A stretch of DNA of 64,000 nt from an uncultured Caldilineaceae bacterium (GCA_958295915.1 OY282381.1:4832001-4896000), one strand, 5' to 3'. Positions 28,462 to 37,900 are shown, counted from the first letter of the stretch. Notes: generated by a model not told the origin, from the sequence alone. Translations and numbers: made by a program.

Positions 28462-31400
28462 TCAAATCGTTCCCAACGTCGGCAGGCCGTCTACAATCTC
28501 CACCGTCTCCAGGCTCGTGCTGATGACCTTTCCGATCAGATTGACGATGTAGCGCGGGTCGTCGGCGCGGTTGGGGTCGTTGACGATGCCGCTGCGTTTG
28601 TCTGTCTTGACCCGGTACTGGTCGCTGATCCACTCCAGGGCCGAGCGGTTGCCCAGCCGATAGTGTAACGCTTTTGCTGGAATCCCGCCCAGTGTCAGAA
28701 AGTCATTGTAGCGAATCTGTGTTTTGTCTTTGGACAGCTTCATCTTCTCGACGCGCCAATCGAGCGGCAGATCCGGGTTTTCGCTGACTGTCAGGGGATA
28801 GGCGGACATCTCCTCATAGCCGATGTGGATTTCCGCCAGGCGCGCGCCGGCTTGGGCAAAGGCCCGGAAATCCGGCGCAAAGGGCAGGCGCGGCAGATCG
28901 CGTTTGAGGTTGGCCTGGTAGCGCGTGCGATAGTCCGGGTGGTGCAGCAGACCGTAGACATAATGGAAGATATCCCATTTCCCGATAGAATCGTCGCTGT
29001 ACTGCCTGCGGAACTGCGCCAAGGCCCAATCGGTGATGTTCTCCTGCCGGTTGCTGCCATCCTCGTCGTAGACGTAGAAGGGGAAGCATTGGGAACCACC
29101 TTGCGGCAACCCATCGGGAATTCTGTTGCCCATCAGCGCAAACATCGGCCATTCTTGCCCGATCTTGAGCCATATCACCCGATTTTCCGTTTCGGTCTGC
29201 GCTGTGGGGAAGATAGACGGAAAAATAAAAACTCGGTGGGTTAGAATTCTATCAAAGAACAGATTCGTTTTCGTGAAAGGACGATAGAGGGACTGTCGGA
29301 TTTTTGCTTCGGTAAATTCTGCGATTTGCCCGCCCTTGAGTTTCTGTTTTAAGCCTGAACTCCACTTGATTTTCTTATCATCATAGACCACAAAATCATC
29401 GACGTTTGCACCCTGATTTGGCTGCCCTTTCCACCTGAACACCTGTTCATTGTAGGTGTCAATTGTCCGCTTCATGTTCTCTGTGAGCGCGTCGCGGTTG
29501 AAGTTGTACGCCCAGGCATCACGGGCCGTATTGATACCGAGACTATACACCTTAAAAATTACATCCACCGCCTCGCCTTTTGACGCCTTCGCGTCCTTGC
29601 CTCCCAGCGGGATGAAGCTCTCAAATTCGGCGTGGAGTCCCTCTGTCAGCCAGGTGTGTCGCCTGTCCGGCCTGATCTCTCGCCACTCGATATTGCCTGC
29701 GTGTTGGCGTTCATGCAGAAAGTCGAATTTCTGCTTTTTGTCCCACAGGTCGTCGGTTCGATAGTAGAAGATACGGGATAGCTGGCCTTGTGGTTGCCCG
29801 CCCCTACGTTTCACAAACAGGTTGATGCTTACCCCCACCCGAATGCCGAATACATTGGCATCCGATACCTTCAAGCCCTTGCGCGCGTTCCCGCCCAAAT
29901 CGAGACTGTACAGGGTATCGAAATCGTCTGCCAGATGTTTTCTCATGCCATCAAAGGCCACAGCGTCGAGAAAGCTGTTGTTGGTGATAAAGGCGACAAC
30001 CCCTTCCTCGCCAATGCGGTCCGCTGCCCAGCGAATCGCTTTGACATACGAGTCAGCGAGCGCGTTTTTATTGGTCGCCTTGGAATCGTGCGCGTAGGTC
30101 TCCGCCACTCGCTTGTCCAGCGTCTTGTAGGTCCGATTCTTGTTGTTGTCGTTCTCGTTGACCTGGCCGACGTTGTAGGGCGGATTGCCGATGACCACAT
30201 ACATTGGCGTCTGTTTCTGCGTCTCCAGGCGCTGTGTGTTCGCAGGCGCGAACAGCGGCAGCTGGCGGTCTTCCATCAGGTCGAAGGTATCTACCAGGCA
30301 GATGCCCCCAAAGGGCTGATACCTGCCGGTCGCCTCATAGAACTCATGCTCGATGTTCAGGCTGGCGATGTAGTAGGGCAGCAGCATCACCTCGTTGCAG
30401 TGCAGCTCCGACCTGTATTTGTCCTCCAGAGCGGTCCGGCGTATCTCCCGCATCAGGCGCACGATGAAGTTGCCCGTGCCCACGAACGGGTCGATAATGT
30501 GAACCCCAGGGTCAGATAGCGAGCGCCCAAACTCGCTCTGCAGGATGTGGGCAACGCTTTGCGCCATGAAATCGACGATCGGCTGCGGCGTGTAGACGAT
30601 GCCATGCGTATCGGCCACCCTGACTGAAAAGCCCTGGAAAAACTGCTCGTAGACGGTGTTGAGAAAATGCTGCTTCTGCGAAAAATCGTTGATGGTTGCG
30701 GCCACGCGCTCGATGACCACGTAGAAACGATCCAGACTGTGGAGAAAATCAGGCCGCCTGAACGACTGCGATGTGAGCGCGTCGATCACGTTCTCGATCT
30801 CATTGGCGATGACATTGCGCCGCGTGAAGTCGGGGTTGCTGAACACTGTGCGGAACAGACGCTCGGTCAACAGATGCTGTATCAGCATCTCCTCGACCGC
30901 GGCTTCCGAGAGGTTGGGGTTGATCGATTGGCGACATGTCTCCAGAAAATCGCCAAAGGCCGTGGCAAAGCGGCGGTTGCTCTGCCGCTCCTTGTGGATC
31001 AAGCGCGCCAGGCCGCGCCCGATATCCGGCACTCTGTCTTTGCACTGCGCCACCGCCTCCTCCCAGGCGGCGTACTCCTGCGGACGATAGCCGAAGAAGG
31101 CTTCCAGTACCCCGATCAGTTGCGCCGGGCCGCTCAGGTCGGCGTCGAGAACCTGACGCCCGTTCTGCCACAGGATGGCGCGTTGCGGCGTCTGGAAGAG
31201 GATGTTGTCATGCGGATAGCCGGCCTCGAACTTGCGCCGCGCTTCGGTCAGCAGGTCGTCATGGATGTCCTTCGCCTCCCAGATGCCATGCGTCAACTGG
31301 AAATCGTCGATCAGGGCGCCGTCAACTATGATGCGCTTGTTGCCGCGCGCAGTGTTCAATGCGTCTCTACTCGCAAGAGGCGCGATGATCGCCTGTTCGG

Positions 31401-31563
31401 GTACCAGCGTCCACGCGCACTGCCGCGCGCAGGCTTCGAGCAGGGCTTGAAAGGCGGCTGGCGCCGCGCTTTCATGGCTGACGCCAAGCCGGTCGAAGCG
31501 CTCAAGCGCGGCGTAGTATTCTCTGATGAGCTTGTGCGTGGGTTTGAGGTTGAGTGTCGGCAT
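28462..31563 (-). CDS. single-polypeptide restriction-modification enzyme (type ISP/IIG-like, no helicase)
   Basis: 1033-residue fused endonuclease-methyltransferase. The N-terminus has a PD-(D/E)XK nuclease pattern with D86/D87 and WEAKD (E96, K98). A helical linker leads to a gamma-type N6-adenine methyltransferase with motif I DPFVGTGNF (358-366) and motif IV NPPYN (460-464). The C-terminal ~450 residues resemble the target-recognition part of type ISP enzymes. Unlike LlaBIII-type ISP enzymes there is no SF2 helicase between nuclease and methylase. A short GRRGGQPQGQ-like segment near residues 582-592 (RRGGQPQGQLS) may come from a dispersed repeat (29786-29808). It appears intact; no separate specificity gene is present. 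Confidence 0.85.
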   Translation of the reverse strand: MPTLNLKPTHKLIREYYAALERFDRLGVSHESAAPAAFQALLEACARQCAWTLVPEQAIIAPLASRDALNTARGNKRIIVDGALIDDFQLTHGIWEAKDIHDDLLTEARRKFEAGYPHDNILFQTPQRAILWQNGRQVLDADLSGPAQLIGVLEAFFGYRPQEYAAWEEAVAQCKDRVPDIGRGLARLIHKERQSNRRFATAFGDFLETCRQSINPNLSEAAVEEMLIQHLLTERLFRTVFSNPDFTRRNVIANEIENVIDALTSQSFRRPDFLHSLDRFYVVIERVAATINDFSQKQHFLNTVYEQFFQGFSVRVADTHGIVYTPQPIVDFMAQSVAHILQSEFGRSLSDPGVHIIDPFVGTGNFIVRLMREIRRTALEDKYRSELHCNEVMLLPYYIASLNIEHEFYEATGRYQPFGGICLVDTFDLMEDRQLPLFAPANTQRLETQKQTPMYVVIGNPPYNVGQVNENDNNKNRTYKTLDKRVAETYAHDSKATNKNALADSYVKAIRWAADRIGEEGVVAFITNNSFLDAVAFDGMRKHLADDFDTLYSLDLGGNARKGLKVSDANVFGIRVGVSINLFVKRRGGQPQGQLSRIFYYRTDDLWDKKQKFDFLHERQHAGNIEWREIRPDRRHTWLTEGLHAEFESFIPLGGKDAKASKGEAVDVIFKVYSLGINTARDAWAYNFNRDALTENMKRTIDTYNEQVFRWKGQPNQGANVDDFVVYDDKKIKWSSGLKQKLKGGQIAEFTEAKIRQSLYRPFTKTNLFFDRILTHRVFIFPSIFPTAQTETENRVIWLKIGQEWPMFALMGNRIPDGLPQGGSQCFPFYVYDEDGSNRQENITDWALAQFRRQYSDDSIGKWDIFHYVYGLLHHPDYRTRYQANLKRDLPRLPFAPDFRAFAQAGARLAEIHIGYEEMSAYPLTVSENPDLPLDWRVEKMKLSKDKTQIRYNDFLTLGGIPAKALHYRLGNRSALEWISDQYRVKTDKRSGIVNDPNRADDPRYIVNLIGKVISTSLETVEIVDGLPTLGTI

Positions 31564-31865
31564 GTGCGCTATCCTACCGCTGCGGCGCAGGTGGAAAATT
31601 CAGGTGGGCGCCTCCCAAGATTCAGATGGCCGCACTGTCATTGTCGCCCTTCTTATTGCCAACTGCAAACCCGCATAGCGTCTCCACAACCACTTGCGCG
31701 CAGTCCGTTGAACAGCGCAAAGGCGCCGACCGCCAGCCACGAAAACAGCGCTGGGCCCCAACGCGCCGTTTACTATCCTGTGTATCCTTCCATCCTGCGA
31801 ATCCTGATGCAGACAATCTATTCCTCTCTCCAAAAATCTGAGACGCGCCCCGCTGGCCCGCCGAA
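31564..31865. other. intergenic region with dispersed repeat
   Basis: Between the divergent R-M and ABC-F genes. It holds one copy of a simple repeat (CTTCCATCCTGCGAATCCTG and CAGACAATCTATTCCTC, 31777-31830) shared with 28302-28346 and 38149-38199, and a CAGCGCAAAGGCG fragment near 31716. No gene was seen. Confidence 0.5.
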
Positions 31866-31894
31866 TCGCCAAAGGACAGCGGCTGTGGTATAAT
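31866..31894 (+). promoter_or_regulatory. candidate promoter of the ABC-F gene
   Basis: A perfect TATAAT (31889-31894) with a weak -35 TCGCCA 17 bases upstream. The predicted leader to the ATG at 32009 is about 107 bases long, which fits a regulated ABC-F leader, but no clear stem or leader peptide was recognised. Confidence 0.4.
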
Positions 31895-32008
31895 TCTTCC
31901 CTGTGACCAAACTGCTGCCCGGTCTGACCAGCTATGTACAGGGATCGAAAGACGGGTGACGGTTTGGTGTTTTTGTGTAACGCGTAGACAGTGGGCCGGG
32001 CATATCGT

Positions 32009-34144
32009 ATGAGTCTTCTGGTAGCCAATCATATCTCGAAAAACTACGGCGATCTCGACGTCCTCGAGAATGTGAACGTCCGCATCGAGTTGGGAGACCG
32101 CATCGGACTGGTGGGGCCGAACGGAGCGGGCAAAACCAGCCTTCTTAGGGCCCTCGGGCGGCTCGACCCCAGCATCAGGGGCGACCTGTTCATTGCCCAG
32201 GATACCCGCATCGGCTACCTGCCCCAGGATCCCCCTCCAGCCGGCGAACGCACTCTCTACGACGATTTGAAATCGGTTTTCGCCGACTTGTTGGCGCAAG
32301 GAGAACTGTTGCAGCGGCTGGAAGCCTGTATGATCGACGATGCGCAAAGCGAAGAAGAGCTGGCGGCGCTGCTGACGAAGTACGGATATCAACAGGAGGC
32401 GTTTGAACAGGCTGGCGGCTATGCCATCGATCAGCGGATACAGTTTGTTCTGACCGGGCTCGGTTTTGCCGAGTCTGTTTGGCGCGAACCTCTGGCCCAT
32501 CTTAGCGGCGGCCAGCGTACTCGCGCCAGTCTGGGCCGTCTGTTGTTGGAGGAGCCGGATCTGCTGCTGCTGGACGAACCGACGAATCACCTGGATGTGC
32601 GCTCGATGGCGTGGCTGGAAGGAGTTCTGACAGGGTGGAAAGGCGCGCTGATAGTCGTTTCCCACGACCGTTATTTTCTCGATGCCGTCGCTACCCGTAT
32701 TTGGGATCTGTCCCATCGGCGGGTCGAGACCTACCGGGGCAATTACAGCCACTACCGACAGCAGCGCAAAGAGCGCTATGCTCTCTGGCGCAAAGAGTAT
32801 GACCGTCAGCAAAAGTTCATCAGCGAGACCCAGGCATTTATTCGCCGCTATAAAGCCGGCCAACGCACGAAAGAGGCCCAGGGACGGGAGACATGGCTGA
32901 AGAGATTTCTGGAAAACGAAGCCCTGCCTCCGCCGCCGACAGAGCAGTACATCCGCCTGCCGCTGCGTACAGACACCCGCAGCGGCGATCTGGTGTTGCG
33001 CACGCGCAAGCTGGTGGCGGGCTACAAGAGCGAAACGTCGATTGCAACAAAATCCGATGATCGCTATGCCGCCGCCAAGATGGAGCGTGGTCACACAATC
33101 GATCTGAGCGAGCGCTCATCCCCGCCGGTTGGACCGGCGAAGGTGGCCAGATCAAACCATTTCGACGCTAGAGCAGCCCTGCATGGCCGGTTGCGGCCTA
33201 TGCGCAGTCTCTCGTCTTCCGATACTCCGATTCTGGATGTGCCGGATCTGGACCTGTACCGAGGACAGGTGGTTGCGCTCATCGGCCCCAACGGCGCCGG
33301 CAAGACGACCTTTGTGCGCACGATTCTGGAGGAGCTGGAACCACTTGCCGGCCGCGTGGAGTTGGGCGCCTCCGTTAAAATTGGCTACTTAGCCCAGCGA
33401 CATATGGGCAGCGGCTTTGGTCTGATGAAGAGCCACCAGACGGTCCTCGATACACTTCTGGAGGTAAAGCGCCTGCCCACTGAGCGGGCCCGTACGTATC
33501 TGGGTCAGTTTCTGTTCAAAGGCGACGACGTATACCAGACCATCAATAGTCTGTCCGGTGGACAGCGCAGCCGCATCGCCCTGGCGCGTTTGACCCTGCA
33601 AGGCGCCAATTTCCTGCTGCTGGACGAACCGACGAATCATCTGGATCTGGATAGTCAGGAGATACTTCAGGATGCATTGCGGCAGTTCAACGGAACCATT
33701 CTGCTTGTCACGCACGATCGGGCGCTGGTCGATGCTTTGGCCACACAGATCTGGCAGGTGGATTCGGGAGCAGAGGGAAAGCCCGCTACGCTGGAACTGT
33801 TCAAGGGCGCCTGGCGGCAATGGCAACTTGAACGGGCGCACGCTGAACAGGAAAAAGCTGCAACCACATCCGAAACGGCGCCGAGCGCTTCACATGCGGA
33901 GTGGGAACGTCAACGATCGGCCCGACGTCAGCGACGGCAGGCGGAACGCCAGGAGCAGGCTGTCGCCGAGACTGAAAAGCGTATCGCTCGGCTGGAGAAC
34001 CAATTGACTGAATTGGAGCGCAGTATGGCCCAGGCGAGCGCGATGCAGGAACTGAAACGGCTGCGCGCGTTGCAGGAGCAACATCGGGCTGTTTCCCAGC
34101 GGCTAGAAAATCTGATGGAAGAGTGGGCGGACTTGGCAGCTTGA
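32009..34144 (+). CDS. ABC-F family ATPase (ribosome-associated)
   Basis: 711-residue soluble tandem ATPase. Two nucleotide-binding domains have Walker A GPNGAGKTSLLRAL (about 36) and GPNGAGKTTFVRTI (about 426), signatures LSGGQRTRASL and LSGGQRSRIAL, and twin Walker B LLLLDEPTNHLD. There are no membrane segments. The C-terminal ~80 residues form a charged coiled coil as in Uup. The interdomain linker is extended by about 60 residues (33040-33230) and contains a palindrome CGCCGGT-TGG-ACCGGCG. ABC-F proteins act at the ribosomal E-site in translation or antibiotic protection. The ATG at 32009 is preferred to an upstream GTG at 31991. Confidence 0.9.
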   Translation: MSLLVANHISKNYGDLDVLENVNVRIELGDRIGLVGPNGAGKTSLLRALGRLDPSIRGDLFIAQDTRIGYLPQDPPPAGERTLYDDLKSVFADLLAQGELLQRLEACMIDDAQSEEELAALLTKYGYQQEAFEQAGGYAIDQRIQFVLTGLGFAESVWREPLAHLSGGQRTRASLGRLLLEEPDLLLLDEPTNHLDVRSMAWLEGVLTGWKGALIVVSHDRYFLDAVATRIWDLSHRRVETYRGNYSHYRQQRKERYALWRKEYDRQQKFISETQAFIRRYKAGQRTKEAQGRETWLKRFLENEALPPPPTEQYIRLPLRTDTRSGDLVLRTRKLVAGYKSETSIATKSDDRYAAAKMERGHTIDLSERSSPPVGPAKVARSNHFDARAALHGRLRPMRSLSSSDTPILDVPDLDLYRGQVVALIGPNGAGKTTFVRTILEELEPLAGRVELGASVKIGYLAQRHMGSGFGLMKSHQTVLDTLLEVKRLPTERARTYLGQFLFKGDDVYQTINSLSGGQRSRIALARLTLQGANFLLLDEPTNHLDLDSQEILQDALRQFNGTILLVTHDRALVDALATQIWQVDSGAEGKPATLELFKGAWRQWQLERAHAEQEKAATTSETAPSASHAEWERQRSARRQRRQAERQEQAVAETEKRIARLENQLTELERSMAQASAMQELKRLRALQEQHRAVSQRLENLMEEWADLAA

Positions 34145-34213
34145 AAGGCTTGCCAGCAGTTCAGATCATCAGCTAGAATAAAGCACACTGCGAATCAAGA
34201 AGGATCGAAATGT

Positions 34214-34846
34214 ATGGCGCGTAAATCGCTGGTCATTGGGCTAACTGGAAACATCGCTACGGGAAAGAGCACGATTTTGCAGTATCTGATCGAAAAATGC
34301 GCCGCCATCATCGATGCCGACAAACTGGGCCACCGGGTCATCGAGCCTGGCGGCCCGGCCTATGAAGCAGTGGTGCGATCCTTTGGTAGAGAAATCTTGC
34401 GCGAAGATGGCACGATCGATCGCAAGAAACTGGGCAAGATCGTCTTCTCCAATCCATTGGATTTGGGACGTCTGGAAAAGATCGTCCACCCGAAGATATT
34501 CGAATTGGGGAAGGAGGAGATTGCCGACACCGAATCCCCCGTGATTATTTTGGAAGCGATCAAACTCCTGGAAGCTGGATTGATGTTTACACTGTGTGAT
34601 GAGATCTGGGTGGTCACCTCCAGCTTTACCACGCAACTCTGTCGTCTACTGGAGTTTCGCAAAATGGATGAAAACGAAGCCCGGTACATTATCAATCTGC
34701 AAACACCTCAGGCTGCGAAGATGAACCAAGCTGATCGGGTTATCGACAACAACGGTACATTGGTCGAGTTGCATGCCCAACTCGACGCCATCTGGGAGGA
34801 CTTAACGCGACGCTATCCGCGCAGAATGACGGCACTGGCAAGGTAA
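34214..34846 (+). CDS. coaE: dephospho-CoA kinase
   Basis: Last enzyme of coenzyme A synthesis, phosphorylating the 3'-hydroxyl of dephospho-CoA; 210 residues, normal length. The P-loop is LTGNIATGKSTI, followed by DADKLGHRVIEPGGPAY and the lid/substrate segment IVHPKIFEL. Most CoaE have GGIGSGKS; the ATGKS variant is found in Chloroflexota-type relatives. It is followed 13 bases later by a small membrane protein and dnaJ. Confidence 0.93.
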   Translation: MARKSLVIGLTGNIATGKSTILQYLIEKCAAIIDADKLGHRVIEPGGPAYEAVVRSFGREILREDGTIDRKKLGKIVFSNPLDLGRLEKIVHPKIFELGKEEIADTESPVIILEAIKLLEAGLMFTLCDEIWVVTSSFTTQLCRLLEFRKMDENEARYIINLQTPQAAKMNQADRVIDNNGTLVELHAQLDAIWEDLTRRYPRRMTALAR

Positions 34847-34859
34847 GGAAATAGAAAAG

Positions 34860-35051
34860 ATGGATGTGCTGAAACGATTCTGGAACGAACACGTTGCACT
34901 GTCCAACTGGCTCATTCTTGCCATCGGTTTTGTCATTATATTGGTCTTTAGCGCCCGGGATGTAGGCTTTACCAGCGGACAATGGGTCGCGCTCATCGGC
35001 GTGACCGTCGGATTGGCAGGTCTGTGCGCCTGGATCATCAGTTGGGAATAA
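34860..35051 (+). CDS. small membrane protein (two membrane segments)
   Basis: 63-residue protein of unknown function between coaE and dnaJ. Two hydrophobic helices (about residues 16-30, NWLILAIGFVIILVFS, and 40-60) flank a short polar turn. GGAAATAG precedes the ATG and dnaJ starts five bases after its stop, which supports a real translated gene in the coaE-dnaJ cluster. No family recognised. Confidence 0.7.
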   Translation: MDVLKRFWNEHVALSNWLILAIGFVIILVFSARDVGFTSGQWVALIGVTVGLAGLCAWIISWE

Positions 35052-35056
35052 TATTT

Positions 35057-36181
35057 ATGAGCGAAAAGCGTGACTATTATGAAGTGCTTGGCGTAGAGCG
35101 CAGTGTGGATGAACGCACTCTCAAGCGGGCCTTCCGCAAGCTCGCCCAGCAATACCATCCGGACGTCAATCGCGACGCGGAAGCCGAAAACAGATTTAAG
35201 GAAATCAATGAAGCCTATCAGGTCTTGAGCGACCCACAAAAGCGCTCCCTCTACGACCGCTTTGGGCACGCAGGCTTGGGAGGAGCCGGGGGCTTTAGCG
35301 ATTTCAATCAGGGCTTCGGCGATCTGGGCAGCATCTTCGAGGAGTTTTTCACCGGCTTCGGCGGCGTCGGGCGCAGCGCCCGACGTGCCCCCCGCCGTGG
35401 CGCTGATCTGCGGGTCGATATCTCGCTGAGCTTCGAAGATGCCGCTTTCGGCGCCCAACGGGAGATCGACGTGCCGCGCATGGAGGCCTGTGATCGCTGT
35501 AACGGCAGCGGCGCCGAGCCGGGTACCTCTCCGGAACGATGTCCCACCTGCGGCGGCAGCGGTGAAGTGCAGCGCCGCCAGCAAAGCCCTCTTTTTGGCG
35601 CAATTGTCACCGCTACCACCTGCCCTACCTGCCACGGCGAGGGTGAAGTCGTCTCTTCCGCTTGTATCCAGTGCAGCGGCCGCAAGCAGATGCAGGTGAC
35701 CCGCAAAATCAAAGTCAATGTGCCCGCCGGCGTCAATGAGGGTACCCGCATCAGGCTGGCCGGAGAAGGGGAAGCTGGCGCATTGGGTGGCCCCAGGGGA
35801 AACCTCTACGTGGTCATCAGTGTCGAAGAACATCCGCTCTTTGTGCGCGATGAGTTTGACATCCACCTGGAGTTGCCGATTAGCATAACCCAGGCCACGC
35901 TCGGCGCATCGGTGGATATCCCGACATTGGAGGGAGAGACCGAAAGGTTGGACATTCCTGCAGGAACCCAGACTGGCAAGAGCTTCCGTAAACTAGGGAT
36001 GGGGATTCCGCGTTTGCAACGCAGCGGACGGGGGGACCTGATCGTCACTGTGCGCCTGCTGACACCGACAAACTTGACCGATGAGCAGGAGATACTATTC
36101 CGGCAACTGGCTGCAAGTTTGGGCGATGAGGTTCACGAGCCGCGGCGGGGGTTCTTTGACCGGATTCTGCGCCCGGATTAA
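35057..36181 (+). CDS. dnaJ: chaperone protein DnaJ
   Basis: Hsp40 co-chaperone stimulating DnaK, 374 residues. J-domain with HPD at 34-36, glycine/phenylalanine region (FGHAGLGGAGGFSDFNQGFG), then four CxxCxGxG-type zinc motifs beginning near residues 145, 162, 188 and 203 (CDRCNGSG, CPTCGGSG, CPTCHGEG and the altered CIQCSGRK), and the client-binding C-terminal domains. The fourth motif lacks the last glycine but keeps both cysteines. The start is ATG at 35057. No dnaK or grpE in the window. Confidence 0.96.
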   Translation: MSEKRDYYEVLGVERSVDERTLKRAFRKLAQQYHPDVNRDAEAENRFKEINEAYQVLSDPQKRSLYDRFGHAGLGGAGGFSDFNQGFGDLGSIFEEFFTGFGGVGRSARRAPRRGADLRVDISLSFEDAAFGAQREIDVPRMEACDRCNGSGAEPGTSPERCPTCGGSGEVQRRQQSPLFGAIVTATTCPTCHGEGEVVSSACIQCSGRKQMQVTRKIKVNVPAGVNEGTRIRLAGEGEAGALGGPRGNLYVVISVEEHPLFVRDEFDIHLELPISITQATLGASVDIPTLEGETERLDIPAGTQTGKSFRKLGMGIPRLQRSGRGDLIVTVRLLTPTNLTDEQEILFRQLAASLGDEVHEPRRGFFDRILRPD

Positions 36182-36311
36182 AGAAAACGAAAAGTACCGA
36201 TAGCAGGTGGTAGGGGGCAGGGCAGCCAGCAGATGCGCGTTGCGCTTTGGCGGCGTAGATAGCGCAACGCAAGGCGCGCTGAGAAATGCAGAAGGTCGCA
36301 ACCAACTCCCC

Positions 36312-37313
36312 ATGAATGCTGATGAGCTGATCGAGATTGCCGTGGAGGTCGACGGCGAGGCAGCCGAGGCGGTCGGTGAACTGTTCAACCGCTACAACGG
36401 CGGCGACTGGATCGAAGACAGCGCTGCCGGCGAAGCGTCCGGTGGTGGGGCCGTGCTGGAGTCTACCGGGTATGATGATTGCGGCAATCCCATCGACGGC
36501 GCCTACCGACTGGTGGTTAAAACGTACTTGAAGCCCGGCCCCCGCGGCCGCCGCATCCAGCGGCAGATCGAAGAGGGGCTGTGGCGTCTGCGCCTGCTCT
36601 ATCCTATCCCTGAATCGACAGTGCGCACGATTCAGGAGGAGGACTGGGCGCACGCCTGGAAAAGATACTACAAACCCCTGCGCATCGGCAAGCGGGTGTT
36701 GTTGGCGCCGGCCTGGGAGGAGTCGGATGCCCGGCCCAATGATGTGGTGGTACGCCTGGATCCAGGGATGGCCTTCGGCACAGGCATGCACCCCACTACC
36801 CGCCTGTGTGTGGCCGCGCTGGAAGACTATGTGCATCCTGGTGAGCCGCTGCTGGACATCGGCACAGGTAGCGGCGTCCTGTCGCTTGTGGCTGCCAAAT
36901 TGGGCGCGCGGCCGGTCTGGGCGACGGATATCGACCCGTTGGCTATCAGAGCCACCCAGGAAAACGCCCAGCGCAACGGCATCGCCCTGGCCCCGAACGC
37001 GCTGTACGTCCAGAAAGGGAGCGTGCCCGCCGACCAGTCCGGCCGTTTTCCGCTGATCGTCGCCAACATCCTGGCCGAGGTCCTGGTTGGGCTGTTTGAC
37101 GCGGCATACGACAACGTGCCTCTGGTCGAGCCGCTGGCCCCCGGCGGTCATCTGATTCTTGCGGGCATTCTGGAGAAGAAGATTGGGCTGGTGCTGGCGG
37201 CGGCGGCCCGCCACAGCCTGCGGGAAGTCGAACGCAAACAGGAGGAGGATTGGGTGGCTGTGATCATGCAGAGCGAAAGAGAGGGAGGAACGGAAGCCGC
37301 GGTGGCGGGCTAA
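36312..37313 (+). CDS. prmA: ribosomal protein L11 methyltransferase
   Basis: AdoMet-dependent enzyme trimethylating L11, 333 residues (slightly longer than the usual ~295). Motif I is LDIGTGSGVLSLVAAKLGA (about 181-199), the acidic loop ATDIDPLAI and post-motif ANILAEVLVGL, the PrmA form of NPP. GMAFGTGMHPTTRLC is a diagnostic PrmA segment. The ATG at 36312 gives the expected N-terminus; the frame is open upstream to 36207 without a ribosome site. It follows dnaJ, an arrangement shared by many bacteria. Confidence 0.93.
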   Translation: MNADELIEIAVEVDGEAAEAVGELFNRYNGGDWIEDSAAGEASGGGAVLESTGYDDCGNPIDGAYRLVVKTYLKPGPRGRRIQRQIEEGLWRLRLLYPIPESTVRTIQEEDWAHAWKRYYKPLRIGKRVLLAPAWEESDARPNDVVVRLDPGMAFGTGMHPTTRLCVAALEDYVHPGEPLLDIGTGSGVLSLVAAKLGARPVWATDIDPLAIRATQENAQRNGIALAPNALYVQKGSVPADQSGRFPLIVANILAEVLVGLFDAAYDNVPLVEPLAPGGHLILAGILEKKIGLVLAAAARHSLREVERKQEEDWVAVIMQSEREGGTEAAVAG

Positions 37314-37559
37314 TGATTACTCACGCCCTTTCATCTATAAGTATCTGAGGCCGTATTTCTTCAAGTTCTTGCTCCTTTCTTTCAAGAATCGTTAGAGGAG
37401 TAGAAGACTCTGTGATGGACTGAATTCCACACATCCTTCTATGTTTTTACCCAGGAAGGGGGTACGTGGACCCTGCCTGGCTCCTGGCGCGACAACATCC
37501 AAAAGCCGCCTGGCGAAGGTAGGCTTTGCGCTCCTGAAAACGCTGAGCTTGCGCCATCT

Positions 37560-37724
37560 TCAACCTGTGACCGCTGCCATGGCGCCAGCCATCACCATAA
37601 AGCCTAGCACTGCCAGAATAGTCATCATGATAATGACGCCATAGCTCCGTCGTGTCGCTGCACGTACAGAAGCCAATTCAGACTCCAATTCTATACGCGT
37701 CATCTTTTTAATATCTCTGGCCAT
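37560..37724 (-). CDS. 54-residue single-span membrane protein
   Basis: Small gene with an excellent ribosome site: AGGAGGG six bases before the ATG at 37724. The protein begins MARDIKKMTRIELESELASV, a charged amphipathic stretch, then one hydrophobic segment from about residue 29 to 53 (YGVIIMMTILAVLGFMVMAG). No family recognised; topology would be N-in. It is preceded on its strand by a consensus-like promoter (37760-37788) and an array of palindromic repeats, so it looks like a regulated gene rather than chance. Confidence 0.6.
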   Translation of the reverse strand: MARDIKKMTRIELESELASVRAATRRSYGVIIMMTILAVLGFMVMAGAMAAVTG

Positions 37725-37759
37725 GGTATTTCCCTCCTATTTAACTTATTTTCTTCTTC

Positions 37760-37788
37760 AGATTACTCCCTTCCTGAGCGTTTGTAAA
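37760..37788 (-). promoter_or_regulatory. promoter of the 54-residue protein gene
   Basis: Read on the minus strand: TTTACA (37788-37783), 17 bases, TAATCT (37765-37760). The same hexamers with the same spacing occur in the inverted copy at 50648-50676, with the bases between largely conserved, which supports function. Confidence 0.6.
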
Positions 37789-37789
37789 G

Positions 37790-37900
37790 GTACTCCAGTA
37801 CTCTTTTGATAGGTATTCCAATACCCTATTGGAGTAGGTATTCCAATACTCTATTTGATAGGTACTCCAATACTCTATTGGAGTAGGTACTCCAGTATTT
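37790..37900. repeat. tandem 23-25 base operator-like repeats
   Basis: Four consecutive units start GTAYTCC at 37790, 37813, 37838 and 37862, with a partial fifth at 37887. Units two and four are palindromes with arms TACTCCAATA and TATTGGAGTA (TATT in unit two) around a 3-base centre; units one and three have the left arm and a degenerate right half ending TTTGATAG. The array abuts the -35 of the small-protein promoter. Confidence 0.85.

Noticed and set aside
31622-33094. 490-codon minus-strand frame opposite the ABC-F gene
   Set aside because: Mirror of a highly conserved ATPase gene with Walker motifs on the plus strand; the translated product has no recognisable domain.
37790-37900. plasmid-type iterons or replication origin
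   Set aside because: No replication initiator gene or AT-rich unwinding region nearby; the units abut a promoter, which better fits operators.
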